This document shows positions 1 through 9,080 of a DNA stretch of 64,000 nt, in pieces. The position numbers and the translations under genes are program-made. Each line of letters opens with the position of its first letter. The first letter of the stretch is position 1. The notes beneath the pieces were generated by a model, which was not told the origin of the DNA, made no database searches, and was given only the letters and a program-made list of their open reading frames with translations. Origin of the DNA: Ypsolopha sequella (taxonomy: Eukaryota > Arthropoda > Insecta > Lepidoptera > Ypsolophidae); assembly GCA_934047225.1 (NCBI GenBank), contig OW203986.1:19223221-19287220 (forward strand), written 5' to 3'.

Positions 1-222
1 GTAATTATAGTTGTTTCATCATGAAACTACTCCGCAGCCATTATTCTGGCTTATAGGGATATAACCACACACTGTGTTAGATAATAATTTCTTGATTTAT
101 CGCTGAGCTACTACCTAGTACAAATTCAATTTGTATGTTGTTTCGAGATACATAAATACAATACACACGTACGTACGATTATCCTTGCATATATATGTGA
201 ATAAAAGTAGTAGAAGGACGTG

Positions 223-376
223 TATATGTTACCGGAAAATAACAAAAATCGTAAGTTGATTAATTCACTATGTAGTTTCTAATTTCACGACAGGTTTTTT
301 CACGGTAATTTATAAAATAACCTAACCTAGTGAATTGATCAACTTACGATTCTTATTATTTTCCGGCGACATAATA
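223..376. repeat. Foldback (inverted-repeat) element, ~154 bp
   Basis: Arms 223-270 and 328-376 are reverse complements with a few mismatches; both carry the core ACCGGAAAATAA / TTATTTTCCGG and a TAAGTTGAT block. The loop is about 57 bp. No coding potential. It abuts the next foldback at 381, so one may have inserted at the edge of the other. Size and structure suggest a MITE; no related copy was seen in the window. Confidence 0.65.
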
Positions 377-380
377 TATA

Positions 381-642
381 CAAGGTGAATTTAAGATCAT
401 CGTCCAAATTCATACTGGTGGCTTGGTAAGTGATCAGTATCATGGATCAATAACAATTTTTGTGAAATTCGTAAAATGAAATTTCGGCTTCCCATAGAAA
501 TTCAGTTCCAGTCCCGAGTGAATCGCTATGGGGAGTCGAAATTTCATTTTACGAATTTCACAAAAATTGTTATTGATCCACGATACTGATCACTTCCCAA
601 GCCACCAGTATGAATTTGGACGATGATCAAAAAGTCACCTTG
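381..642. mobile_element. TA-flanked foldback MITE, 262 bp
   Basis: Two arms of roughly 110-120 bp are near-perfect reverse complements around a short centre near 500-525. The element begins CAAGGTGA and ends TCACCTTG, flanked on each side by TA (379-380 and 643-644), as expected of Tc1/mariner-type target duplication. The internal arm sequence AACAATTTTTGTGAAATTC recurs inverted in the other arm. Same size class and similar termini as the elements at 12043 and 47043, though the inner sequence differs. Confidence 0.75.
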
Positions 643-1381
643 TATAATGTAAATTGTCTTACCCTAGCCGGCAATTACTCATTTTAAAAAAAAAGGACAT
701 TGTGTATTATAGCATCATTCGATAGGGGCCATGATCTGACCACATCGGAACTCTTTTGCCGTTGCACTGTTGGTTGAATTCCGGTTAGGGGCGTTGATTT
801 GAGCTCTTTTCTCAAACTTTTTTTTTACTACTGTGTCAAGAATCATTCAATAAAATTCAAAATATGTATTATTCATCCAAATTTATTTTATCGTATTCAA
901 AGTAGGCGCTTTCCAAATTAATACAATTACGCCAATTAACCCCAATCACCAAAACATTTTTAAACGAATTTTCTAAAATCGACGTCAGTACTCGCCGCGA
1001 ATTTTCTTTTATGTCATCTATCGACTGAAAACTGAAGCCATTGCAAATTTTGATGACTGGTTTGCAATGGTTTGCATGTCAAACTCGTAAACCTATATCT
1101 CGTCATCAGTTATATTGCGTTTTGTGAATTGTGGAGTTGGAATCGATTCGTTCTATCATATCTTCAGCGGGTCGCGATTGAGTTTTTGCAGAAAATTCAG
1201 GTCTTTCGACACTCGTCGAGTGGAAACCCGTTTCATACCCAAACAATCATTTAAATAGTAAAAATTAATTCGCGAGACACAGAAATTTCAGCGGCTACCT
1301 CTCTTACACTTAAACAATGATTTTCCGTCACCATTTCCTTTACTTTAGTGATGTTAAGTTCAGTTCAAGACGTTGATGGCT
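643..1381. other. Intergenic stretch, nothing recognised
   Basis: AT-rich sequence between the second foldback and the P-like transposon. It has homopolymer runs and a few short open frames without recognisable protein content or splice context. No repeat shared with the rest of the window was noticed. Confidence 0.5.
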
Positions 1382-1389
1382 GACCAAAG

Positions 1390-1415
1390 CATAGTAAAAC
1401 CAGAACAGTAGTTTA
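1390..1415 (+). repeat. Left terminal inverted repeat of the P-like element
   Basis: 26 bases starting CATAGTAAAACCAGAAC, identical to the reverse complement of 8260-8285. Homology stops abruptly at both inner edges. Confidence 0.85.
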
Positions 1416-1480
1416 TCTTCAAGCAAAGGTACATCGCGCGGCTAATATGTGTGCGTGCTAGTACGCACGAACTACAGTAC

Positions 1481-1963
1481 TGTGATGCGCACCGTGTACT
1501 CGGGACCTTATGGGGATATTTTTTAATCACACCACTTTATTTTTCAGTTTATCTTTTTATATTATTCTCTTTTTTTCACTTCACATATCCTATTTATCAT
1601 GCATATATTAAGGGAGGGGAGCTCCAAATTTGGTAGAGCACTCGCTTCTTATATTTCTCCAATAATTTACGGATGGAGAAGAACATCCGCACTAATCGGA
1701 CTCACTGAGGTATCTTCCTATATGGAGAACTACGTCCGCACTGATCGGACTCTCTGAGGTATCTTGCTCGTGTTTTGTCTGAAAGATCTTTTATACTCGA
1801 TCTGTATTTATTTTTGGAAAACATCAAATAATTCAGTCAATGCGACGTATGTCGATCCATAAAGGTTATCGATTGCCAACTAAACACGAACAAATAGTCC
1901 TTTAACCTACCTATAAAACCTAGCCTTACCTAAACCTAACATATTGCCTAGCTATATGTTACA
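1481..1963 (-). repeat. LTR (3' LTR of the minus-strand element)
   Basis: 483 bp, differs from the other LTR at one position. Contains an internal near-repeat, TGGAGAA.A..TCCGCACT, twice. On the minus strand it is the downstream LTR. Confidence 0.92.
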
Positions 1964-1976
1964 TCTCCCCCCTTAA
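1964..1976 (-). other. Polypurine tract
   Basis: On the minus strand AAGGGGGGAGA ends exactly where the 3' LTR begins (TGTAAC). This is the expected position and composition for the plus-strand primer of an LTR retrotransposon. Confidence 0.75.
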
Positions 1977-3122
1977 TGAGAAAAATTTTGTTTGTAAAAT
2001 ACAAACAAAATTTTACTTTACAAAATCACCTAACTACCTACAAGTGCAGGGACATTCCAATGGGTGGATGGCCTTCACTGCAGGCAGATACCTTAAAATC
2101 TTAAGTTAGAGTCAAAACTCAAAGTAAAGATTACAAAGTAGCTTAGCCGACCAAAACCTGCTGAAAAGATCGACCCATCCAGTTTAGCCTCTCTAAAGTC
2201 CAAAGCTACCTCAAATAAACAAAGATTAAGTTCATTCAGATAATGAACCAACGTCTTATTTTAGTGTTGAAATCCTGGTAAATCTCATAACCTATCTCTG
2301 CTTTTATACAATTCAAAATAATAAATTATTAGTAATATGAAATGAAAATTTAATCCATCACGAGGACAAGTAATGTCGCTAAGAATAACTAATATTCTTC
2401 CATCCAAGCAAAAAAAATCTTTCGACATAAAGATGGTGTTAATTATTTTTTTTGAAATTATTTCTAAGTTGAAAATCAAAATCAACAATTGTTATGAGAT
2501 GTCATCATCAATTTGTTATTAACTTCTCATTTATACAAAGCAAAGTTTTTGTTTCTAGAGGAGTCTTAACATGAAACTGCTGCTTCTTAGCTTTTGCGAG
2601 TCCCAAGTGTTAATTTACTTAAACAAAATTGAAATTTTATAAAAAAATCCCTATTTGGTCGAACTGACCTAGAATGTGAGGGTGTATATCAAATCGATAT
2701 ACCTCGCGAATGGAAATTATTTCCTTAAAGCGAGTTCTCACAGAGCAGTCAGTCTTCCTATTGATCCCTAAATCCTTAAGTAAATAAATAAAGATATTTC
2801 ACCTATAGCTTTGTGACCCGCTCTTATATCTGTAAAGCTCCTCTGGAAATAGCCTATAACTATCACTTTGACGAAACATACAATAAAATATAAAATTTAT
2901 TGTTACCTTCTTTGATGACATCTCGCCTTAAATTTGTTACTATATTTATCGATACATCATTTAATTATAAAATCTTCATGCCTCTTTGTCCTCGCAGTAT
3001 CGTCAAATGTAACAAATTATATATCTATTACTATACAATACAGTAGTCATATAATAATGAAACTAATTTATATACATGACATGTTGTCTTTTTACAAATA
3101 AAATAGATAATTATATAAACAA
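1977..3122 (-). other. Non-coding 3' region of the LTR retrotransposon
   Basis: About 1.1 kb between the stop of the Gag-Pol frame and the polypurine tract. It is AT-rich and has no frame resembling an envelope gene. The longest open frames are under 70 codons and unremarkable. Confidence 0.6.
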
Positions 3123-5180
3123 TTAAACTCGTGAATGAAAGGGTTTCAATCTATTTACATGCACAATGTCTCTATATCTATTTGTACCTATTTTCTTTAT
3201 TACATAATTCATATCAGAGACCCTTCTGACAATCTGGAATGGACCCTTATATAATCGACGTAATTTTGTACTTATTCCAGTTAATCTATTGGGCACATAG
3301 ATCATAACTAATTGACCATGTTGAAAATTTATTTGTTTGGCTTTCTTATCATATTGCCTTTTTTGATAAAGTTGAGCCTTCCGTATATTGAGCAGAGCTT
3401 TTTGATGAAGTGCATTTACACTATCCATCCTATCTGCCAAATTATTTGAAAAATTATTATCATTTATATTCAAGTCCAAATCAAACTGAAGTTGGGGTTC
3501 CCGTGCGAACATGAGTGTATAAGGTGATATTCTAGTTGATGATTGTTTACTAGTATTGTAAGCGTAACACACCAATGGATCTATATCGATTTTATCAAAC
3601 AACCCGTTGACTCTCACAGGCCTTTCTTCTATTGGTTCTTGGACCATCTCGTGTTGTTTTGGGGAGGTTCGACACGGTGCTTCATGCACGGGAATATCAT
3701 TATTCAGCTGTATCTCGATATTGCCCACACTACATTTTCCTATTTCATTACTTTCGAACTCAAATTGTTCCCTAAATTGCGAAACTAAATATTCTAGATC
3801 ATCTTTTTCATCAGATGTTACATTTTGATTGACATCCAACTTGACAAGTTGGTTTTCATCCGATTTATGGTCAATAACGTTATTACACAAATAGTTTTCA
3901 TTCTTTTCGATGAGGTAACAAAAGTATAGATAGTCACTTTTCGACAAGTGTGAACCTTTTTCTGTCTCCGACCTATTTTCAACAATGGAGATCGAATTTG
4001 ATACAAAATCTATGCTTTCTAAAGACTTTGTATCTACAAACTTGGCATGACATTTATTGTCAAATTCTATGAAATTTTCACCAAAGTTCATGACGGCATG
4101 AAACTTCTGAAAGAAATCTTGACCTAAAATAATATCTTGCTGTATGCCATCAATCACGACGAATGAATGATTAAACAGAACAGAATCTATCACTAAATTC
4201 AGGTTTACTTTCCCTTTAGTGTCCAACATAACACCATTGACAGCTCTTATGAAGAAATTTTCGCCTTCGGTGATTCCTTTACCCAACGAAGAAGCTAGGC
4301 GTTGAGACACGCAGCTGACCGATGCACCACTATCGCACAATGCGAAATTCACTGAGTTATTGAAATTATTTACACTGACCTTAATGAACGGTTCATAGTG
4401 AAGACTCGTTGGCTTCACATTTTGAATTTTGGGGATTTCTTCATAATTTGCGGACGAAACCGATGCTTCCTTTCGTTCATTGGCATTCAGATAAGCCTCC
4501 TGTCTTCTTAGATATCTTAAAAAATATGGGGAGGTATTAGTACATGGAGACCGCTGTTGCGCGTTTTGAGGGACAAATTGTTGTTGCGGTCTGAAATTAT
4601 TTCCCCCCTGGTGAAATTCTTGTCGCTGAGGACGAATATTAAAATTAGGTGAAGGAGGTGTCTGACACACATTAGGCACGATTCTTTCTACTTTAATGGG
4701 GAGATTGAGTGGTTGCGGTTCATTATTTTGATTATATATTTTTCTTAATTGCAAAAGGGCTTTCTTCAAGTCATCTTTAGTGTTGAAGACACTCGTGGCT
4801 AATTTCATTTTTTCCCCATTATTAATTGATTTTAGGAATCTTTCGATGAAGATCCCTTCGTCAGTCAGTTTTGCTTTATCGGCCACTTCGCTCAAGCTGT
4901 AAAAATACGTAAGAAGGTCTTCTTGCCCTTGATTTTTTCTGAAAAATAATTCTAGATAATTGGTGACGGGAGGGAACTCTGCTTTGAGCTCTTTCATTAG
5001 TTCATCGTACGATTTCTCGTCCGTGAATTTTTGTCGGAAGAATGATAATGCTGGACCGATGATGTAGCTTCCCAAAGCTACTTTTTTCTCGTCGTCTGAC
5101 CATTTTTTTATGACAGCCAGGCTCTTGAATTGGAATTCAAATTCCGTTATATCGGTGGAGAGGCCATCAAAGCGCTCCAT
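3123..5180 (-). pseudogene. Gag-Pol polyprotein with in-frame deletion of RT, RNase H and integrase core
   Basis: 685 residues from a true ATG at 5180. Residues 1-150 look like a retrotransposon Gag (capsid-like, no CCHC knuckle seen); 180-215 is Q/N-rich. The aspartic protease spans about 265-375, with catalytic DSG at 283-285 and the flap-side ILGQDFF at 350-356. Residues ~495-520 match the first strand of a Ty3/gypsy reverse transcriptase (IPV.EAPCR.SPK). Then the frame jumps straight to the integrase C-terminus: ISPYTLMFAREP at ~551-562, the GPF module near 646-648 and the ending VHVNRLKPFH. The junction lies near 3565-3625. The frame is intact across it, so this is a clean in-frame deletion, not decay by stops. 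It should still make Gag and protease. Family usual length for Gag-Pol is well over 1000 residues. Confidence 0.88.
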
Positions 5181-5374
5181 CTTTCACTTTATTAAATAAA
5201 TATGCAAAAACTTAGCTTTTATTTGGTATCCACGTCACAAGTTTGTGGAAAATCGTCTCTTTGACACCCGGCAGGATACACTTCTTTTGCACCCGGCAGG
5301 ATAGTTATATCGCTCTTCTCGCGCTATATATACTCGTCAATACACCACTCTTCCAGCAATGCCAATTATTAATT

Positions 5375-5391
5375 ATCCGGCGCGTCCGCCA
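5375..5391 (-). other. Putative primer-binding site
   Basis: Reading the minus strand, two bases after the upstream LTR comes TGGCGGACGCGCCGG; TGG pairs with the CCA end of a tRNA. The cognate tRNA was not identified. The leader 5181-5374 also repeats CACCCGGCAGGATA twice (around 5260-5305). Confidence 0.55.
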
Positions 5392-5393
5392 AT

Positions 5394-5876
5394 TGTGATG
5401 CGCACCGTGTACTCGGGACCTTATGGGGATATTTTTTAATCACACCACTTTATTTTTCAGTTTATCTTTTTATATTATTCTCTTTTTTTCACTTCACATA
5501 TCCTATTTATCATGCATATATTAAGGGAGGGGAGCTCCAAATTTGGTAGAGCACTCGCTTCTTATATTTCTCCAATAATTTACGGATGGAGAAGAACATC
5601 CGCACTAATCGGACTCACTGAGGTATCTTCCTATATGGAGAACTACGTCCGCACTGATCGGACTCTCTGAGGTATCTTGCTCGTGTTTTGTCTGAAAGAT
5701 CTTTTATACTCGATCTGTATTTATTTTTGGAAAACATCAACTAATTCAGTCAATGCGACGTATGTCGATCCATAAAGGTTATCGATTGCCAACTAAACAC
5801 GAACAAATAGTCCTTTAACCTACCTATAAAACCTAGCCTTACCTAAACCTAACATATTGCCTAGCTATATGTTACA
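5394..5876 (-). repeat. LTR (5' LTR of the minus-strand element)
   Basis: 483 bp, the upstream LTR on the minus strand; expected to hold the promoter. One difference from the partner at 1481-1963. Confidence 0.92.
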
Positions 5877-5931
5877 GTACGCACACAACAGCAATATCTT
5901 AGTAAACAAGGTAGGTGCTAGTCGGGGTCAC

Positions 5932-7256
5932 AGTGATAAGACCAATGGTCTCGTACGGTGCCGTTGTCTGGTGGCCCAGGATGGACGCCGGTTACGTACA
6001 GAAAGAACTATTAAAGTTCCAAAGGCTTGCCTGTATGCTAACCACAAGTTGCATGCGAACCACTGCATCCGCGGCCCTCGAGATAATTCTGGATATCCCG
6101 CCGCTCCATCTGTTTATACAACAGGAGGCGGCGGCTGCTACGTTCAGACTCAGGGCAGCCGGACAGTGGAAAAGCGACTTCAGGGCACCACACACGCGCA
6201 TTCTTGGGCTGGCCTTGTCCCACCAGCCACTAATGGACGCGCCGTGTGACAGAATCCCTAGAAAACATGTATTTAATAGACATTACAACGTCCAATTATT
6301 TGAGGAACCAGCAGACCACTCTTATATCCACGAGGTAAGGATATATACAGATGGCTCCAAAACAGAGGAGGGTACTGGGGCCGGAGCGTACTCAGCCGAA
6401 CTTAACATTTACAAATCAACAGCCTTGGGTAAGCACAATACGATTTTCCAAGCGGAATGCATCGGAATTATCCTGGCGACAAGCGCGGTACTCAGAAGGG
6501 AAGCTAGAGGCCCCAATATTAGGATACTTTCTGACAGCACGACGGTACTACGAGCCCTTAGCAAGACCACGGTAAACTCTGGGCTAATACTACAATGTCT
6601 TAATCAACTGGAAGAGGTAAGTCGTCATAATAATGTAACCCTCCAGTGGATAAAAGGACACAGTGGATCGCTGGGCAACGACGCAGCAGATGAACTGGCG
6701 AAAAAAGGCGCAAGGTTAAAACCAGTAGGTGCTGAACCCCTGGTTCCCTTGCCCTTTAACCAGATACGAACATGGCTATGTGAAAGAACCAGCTCTCAAC
6801 ATGCTGAGCAATGGGCAAGCATGACAGCCTGCAGACAGACGAAAGCGGTTTTCCCTACCGTGGACCGTCGTCTGACAAAGAAACTACTACGTCTTAATAG
6901 ATCCAACCTTCGCATGATGGTAGGGCTAATCACAGGACACAGTAACCTTAACAGACACTTCTATACGAGTATTATAGGTCTAACGGACAGCCCTCTATGC
7001 AGAGCTTGTATGGAGGTCGAAGAAACGCCGACCCACGTGACAGTAGATTGCGTAGGATTCAGCACAAAACGGGCTAAGATCCTCGGTGAACCGGGGACGC
7101 TCCGCCAGTCCTGTGGCGACATAGGTCGCCTCTTGGGATTTTGGCGTGAGCTGGGTTGGCTAGAATAGACGGCCCCACACTTTTCCACGCACAAAGGTCC
7201 AAAACAGAGACTAGTTGCGGAAACCGAGCCCACCAAGAAGAAGAAGAAGAAGAAGA
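5932..7256 (+). mobile_element. 5'-truncated LINE with RNase H domain
   Basis: The insertion is bracketed by a perfect 12-bp target duplication, AGTCGGGGTCAC, at 5920-5931 and 7257-7268. The 3' end is a short UTR and a (GAA)n tail, about 7233-7257. Only the last ~1.3 kb of the element is present, typical of target-primed reverse transcription that stopped early. It lies inside the P-like element, 55 bp downstream of the LTR retrotransposon insertion. Confidence 0.9.
5933..7168 (+). CDS. LINE pol C-terminus: end of RT, RNase H, zinc-knuckle-like tail (partial)
   Basis: The frame is open from the truncation point to TAG at 7166-7168. It begins with the last RT motif (VSYGAVVWW). RNase H I follows with all expected acidic residues visible: IYTDGSK, FQAEC, ILSDS and GNDAADELA, preceded by WIKGHSG. 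The C-terminus has PLCRACMEVEETPTHVTVDC, a CCHC-like cluster common in R1/I/LOA-group LINEs. The RNase H domain argues for the I-like side of LINE phylogeny rather than Jockey. There are no stops or frameshifts across 410 codons, so the copy is recent. A TAG at 5912-5914 lies upstream but belongs to the target sequence. No start codon belongs to the element; this is a fragment, not a functional gene. Confidence 0.85.
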   Translation: MIRPMVSYGAVVWWPRMDAGYVQKELLKFQRLACMLTTSCMRTTASAALEIILDIPPLHLFIQQEAAAATFRLRAAGQWKSDFRAPHTRILGLALSHQPLMDAPCDRIPRKHVFNRHYNVQLFEEPADHSYIHEVRIYTDGSKTEEGTGAGAYSAELNIYKSTALGKHNTIFQAECIGIILATSAVLRREARGPNIRILSDSTTVLRALSKTTVNSGLILQCLNQLEEVSRHNNVTLQWIKGHSGSLGNDAADELAKKGARLKPVGAEPLVPLPFNQIRTWLCERTSSQHAEQWASMTACRQTKAVFPTVDRRLTKKLLRLNRSNLRMMVGLITGHSNLNRHFYTSIIGLTDSPLCRACMEVEETPTHVTVDCVGFSTKRAKILGEPGTLRQSCGDIGRLLGFWRELGWLE

Positions 7257-7312
7257 AGTCGGGGTCACGCCGCGATCGCGCTCAGTCAAGTCAAGTTTCT
7301 CGAACAAGCCAC

Positions 7313-7372
7313 CACGCCGTGCGCCACGCCGTGCGCCACGCCGTGCGCCACGCCGTGCGCAACGCCGTGCGC
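7313..7372. repeat. 12-bp GC-rich tandem array, five units
   Basis: CACGCCGTGCGC repeated four times exactly, then AACGCCGTGCGC. It lies inside the P-like transposon, 24 bp upstream of the THAP-like ATG. Each unit is partly self-complementary (GCGC / CGGCG). It could be a transposase-binding or promoter array; this is inference. Confidence 0.9.
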
Positions 7373-7396
7373 CACGCGTCACCGACCAATTCAAAT

Positions 7397-7503
7397 ATGT
7401 CGACAGCACGCAATCGAAGATATTGTACTGTCTTCGGATGCCTCAATAATAATTCCTCAAATCCAGAATTATCATTCTTCTCAATACCTACTCAACAAGA
7501 AAG
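7397..7503 (+). CDS. First coding exon of a THAP-type zinc-finger protein (P-like transposase remnant)
   Basis: ATG at 7397, followed by 35 codons and two bases. Residues ~8-16 read RYCTVFGCL: the first cysteine pair (C10, C15) of a C2CH THAP domain. ELSFFSIP (~24-31) fits the conserved F..P segment of THAP domains. The exon ends AAAG|GTGAAT, a plausible splice donor; without splicing TGA follows at once (7505-7507). The remainder of the zinc finger (W, C and H) and any transposase catalytic exons are not found between here and the right terminal repeat at 8260. THAP domains bind DNA and form the N-terminus of P-element transposase. A host THAP gene is the alternative, but the position inside matched terminal repeats favours the transposon. 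Confidence 0.6.
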
Positions 7504-8259
7504 GTGAATAAGAATTGATGGTATATATAAATAATAATGTGAAATGTAAACCGTATTTTCTTTGTTCACATTTAATGTACATAGGTACCTATGATCATAA
7601 ATGTGCTATGTTTTTTAATTATTCAAGTTATTTTTAAACGTGGAGCTGATATGGTTAAAATCGCAAAGATTTTTTTATTTTAGACTAGGAGCCAATGTTT
7701 GATTAGATACCTTAATTTTATTTTGTACTTACATAAATTTAACTGATTAATTTAGGTAACAATCACAAAGATTTTTAAGCAAAGGCGTCGCCAGGAGGGG
7801 CAAGTTGACATAAATTGTAGGTAAAATAAACAAATTTTAAGTTTTTAACATAATCTTCTTGGGTTTCTCGTGAATTTTTCAACTACTTTAATATTAAAAT
7901 CTCAAAAGTTTTTCGAATCTCTAGGGGGGGACAGCTACCCCCTTCCCCCCTTTGGCGATGCCCATGTTTTTAAAGTAAAGTTAAGGAGCCAATATTTTTT
8001 CTTACAATAATTAAGATAAACAAGTAAGATTTCTTTATGAGTTATAGTGTTTATATGTTTATTATGTATGATATGAATGTATGTTTGTTTGTAGTAGGTA
8101 AGTATGTATGTTTGGATGTTACACTACGTCGTCGATGGATAGCTCATTTGTCATAATCGGCTTCAAAACATTTTAAGTATTGATTTTTATTAGCTACGAA
8201 ACTAAAAAAAGGTACAACCCTGCAACAGTAGGTATTTAAGTCTCGTACGGGGCGTGAGT
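7504..8259 (+). other. Intron-like remainder of the P-like element
   Basis: AT-rich, no open frame above background, no sequence resembling a further THAP or transposase exon. It contains a C-rich run near 7930-7955. Read as intron 1 joined to the 3' end after internal deletion. Confidence 0.5.
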
Positions 8260-8285
8260 TAAACTACTGTTCTGGTTTTACTATG
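8260..8285 (-). repeat. Right terminal inverted repeat of the P-like element
   Basis: Perfect reverse complement of 1390-1415, ending GGTTTTACTATG and followed immediately by ACCAAAG. Confidence 0.85.
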
Positions 8286-8391
8286 ACCAAAGCGAGGCAA
8301 ATCTTCAACCACATCTCGACCGCATTTAAATGCCAGTTCCACTCATACGCACGTGTTTTTGATAAAATTGATTCACCATAAGCCTTGGCTT

Positions 8392-8872
8392 AAGGCCCTT
8401 ACCATTGCCAAATGGGTACATTCTAAAGCCTACTCCTCGTTTATGGCCAAACCAAAAATAATGAAAAAATGTATTATGAATAATCAACTCTTAGACAACA
8501 TATGCAACAGTTTTCTTTTTCATACCCCCAAAACTTCTACACGATTTTTTTTTTTACTGAATGGTGTTTTTTGACCTCAAATTCCCTACTGCTCCTGAGT
8601 GGCTTGGCCGATTGAATTCATCTATGCTTTGATAAATAGATGAACTTTATAGCTATAAACATAACATAAGATTATTCAATCGAGTAATCACGTCCAAGGG
8701 AAAAGTATAATTTTCCCCTATTTCGCTCTCTCAAGGACGTAGCGAGCGTCGTAACAGCCACTATGCATTGCGCGCTGATATGAACGTTATTTCAATGTCG
8801 TTTCCGTTGATATTTGTAGTGACAAATATCGAGCTGCTAATTTGGCGATGGTAATCGCCTTAAACACGTGGT
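8392..8872 (+). repeat. Dispersed ~480-bp repeat, copy 1
   Basis: Highly similar over its length to 36718-37190 in the same orientation. Shared landmarks are ATTGCCAAATGGGTAC, CTCCTGAGTGGCTTG, GAGCGTCG and GATATTTGTAGTGACAAATATC (a 22-bp palindrome-like stretch near the right end). Family unknown; no open frame of note. Confidence 0.8.
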
Positions 8873-9080
8873 TCATCTAAACATTTTCAGCGCTTCGGTA
8901 CAAGTAATTCTATTTGCAATGCAATATTTAAGACAGTCATTTTACGATATTTTTATCCATTGTAAAAATCTCGAAACACACTTGAGATGAACTGAAAAAA
9001 TTGCGCACTGTAAATAAACTGAATTATAAGTGACGCTCAAACTCCGCTTGAGTATAGAAGACAGAGTTGTGTCAACTTAA

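Larger units (their letters stand above)
1481..5876 (-). mobile_element. Ty3/gypsy-type LTR retrotransposon, internally deleted, very young
   Basis: 4396 bp, minus strand. Two 483-bp direct repeats (1481-1963, 5394-5876) start TGTGATG and end GTTACA; I see a single difference between them (A against C in ACATCAAATAATT / ACATCAACTAATT). The flanking target duplication is GTAC (1477-1480, 5877-5880). A polypurine tract abuts the downstream LTR and a TGGCGG primer-site-like stretch lies two bases inside the upstream LTR. The single open frame encodes Gag, protease, the first residues of reverse transcriptase and the tail of integrase; the RT, RNase H and integrase cores are missing. The element could therefore move only with enzymes supplied by a relative. 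Confidence 0.93.
1382..8293 (+). mobile_element. P-element-like transposon, split by two nested retroelements
   Basis: The outer ends are 26-bp perfect inverted repeats (1390-1415 and 8260-8285; outermost CATAGTAAAACCAG). The flanks carry the direct repeat ACCAAAG flush with the repeats (1383-1389 and 8286-8292); with the adjoining bases it reads GACCAAAGC on both sides, so a target duplication of 7-9 bp, compatible with the 8 bp made by P elements. After removal of the LTR retrotransposon (1481-5876 plus its 4-bp duplication) and the LINE (5932-7256 plus its 12-bp duplication) about 1.16 kb remains. That core holds a 12-bp tandem array and a THAP-type first exon but no later transposase exons, so it is a non-autonomous deletion derivative. 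The P-type assignment rests on the THAP exon and target length; hAT elements also make 8-bp duplications but do not normally carry THAP. Confidence 0.7.

Noticed and set aside
1451..1636. 61-codon frame at the left edge of the LTR
   Set aside because: Entirely within the LTR and its flank; no domain, and the same frame would recur in the other LTR.
1977..3122. Envelope-like gene in the LTR element, which would make it an errantivirus
   Set aside because: No open frame of useful length, signal peptide or transmembrane pattern in this interval.
5857..6249. 130-codon frame overlapping the LINE on the same strand
   Set aside because: It lies in another frame of the RNase H coding region, and the LINE frame explains the sequence.
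7230..7258. (GAA)n run as an independent microsatellite
   Set aside because: It ends exactly at the LINE target duplication and is best read as the LINE 3' tail.
7074..7449. Arg/Ala/His-rich frames on both strands over the 12-bp array
   Set aside because: The composition is the direct result of the tandem DNA repeat being open in all frames.
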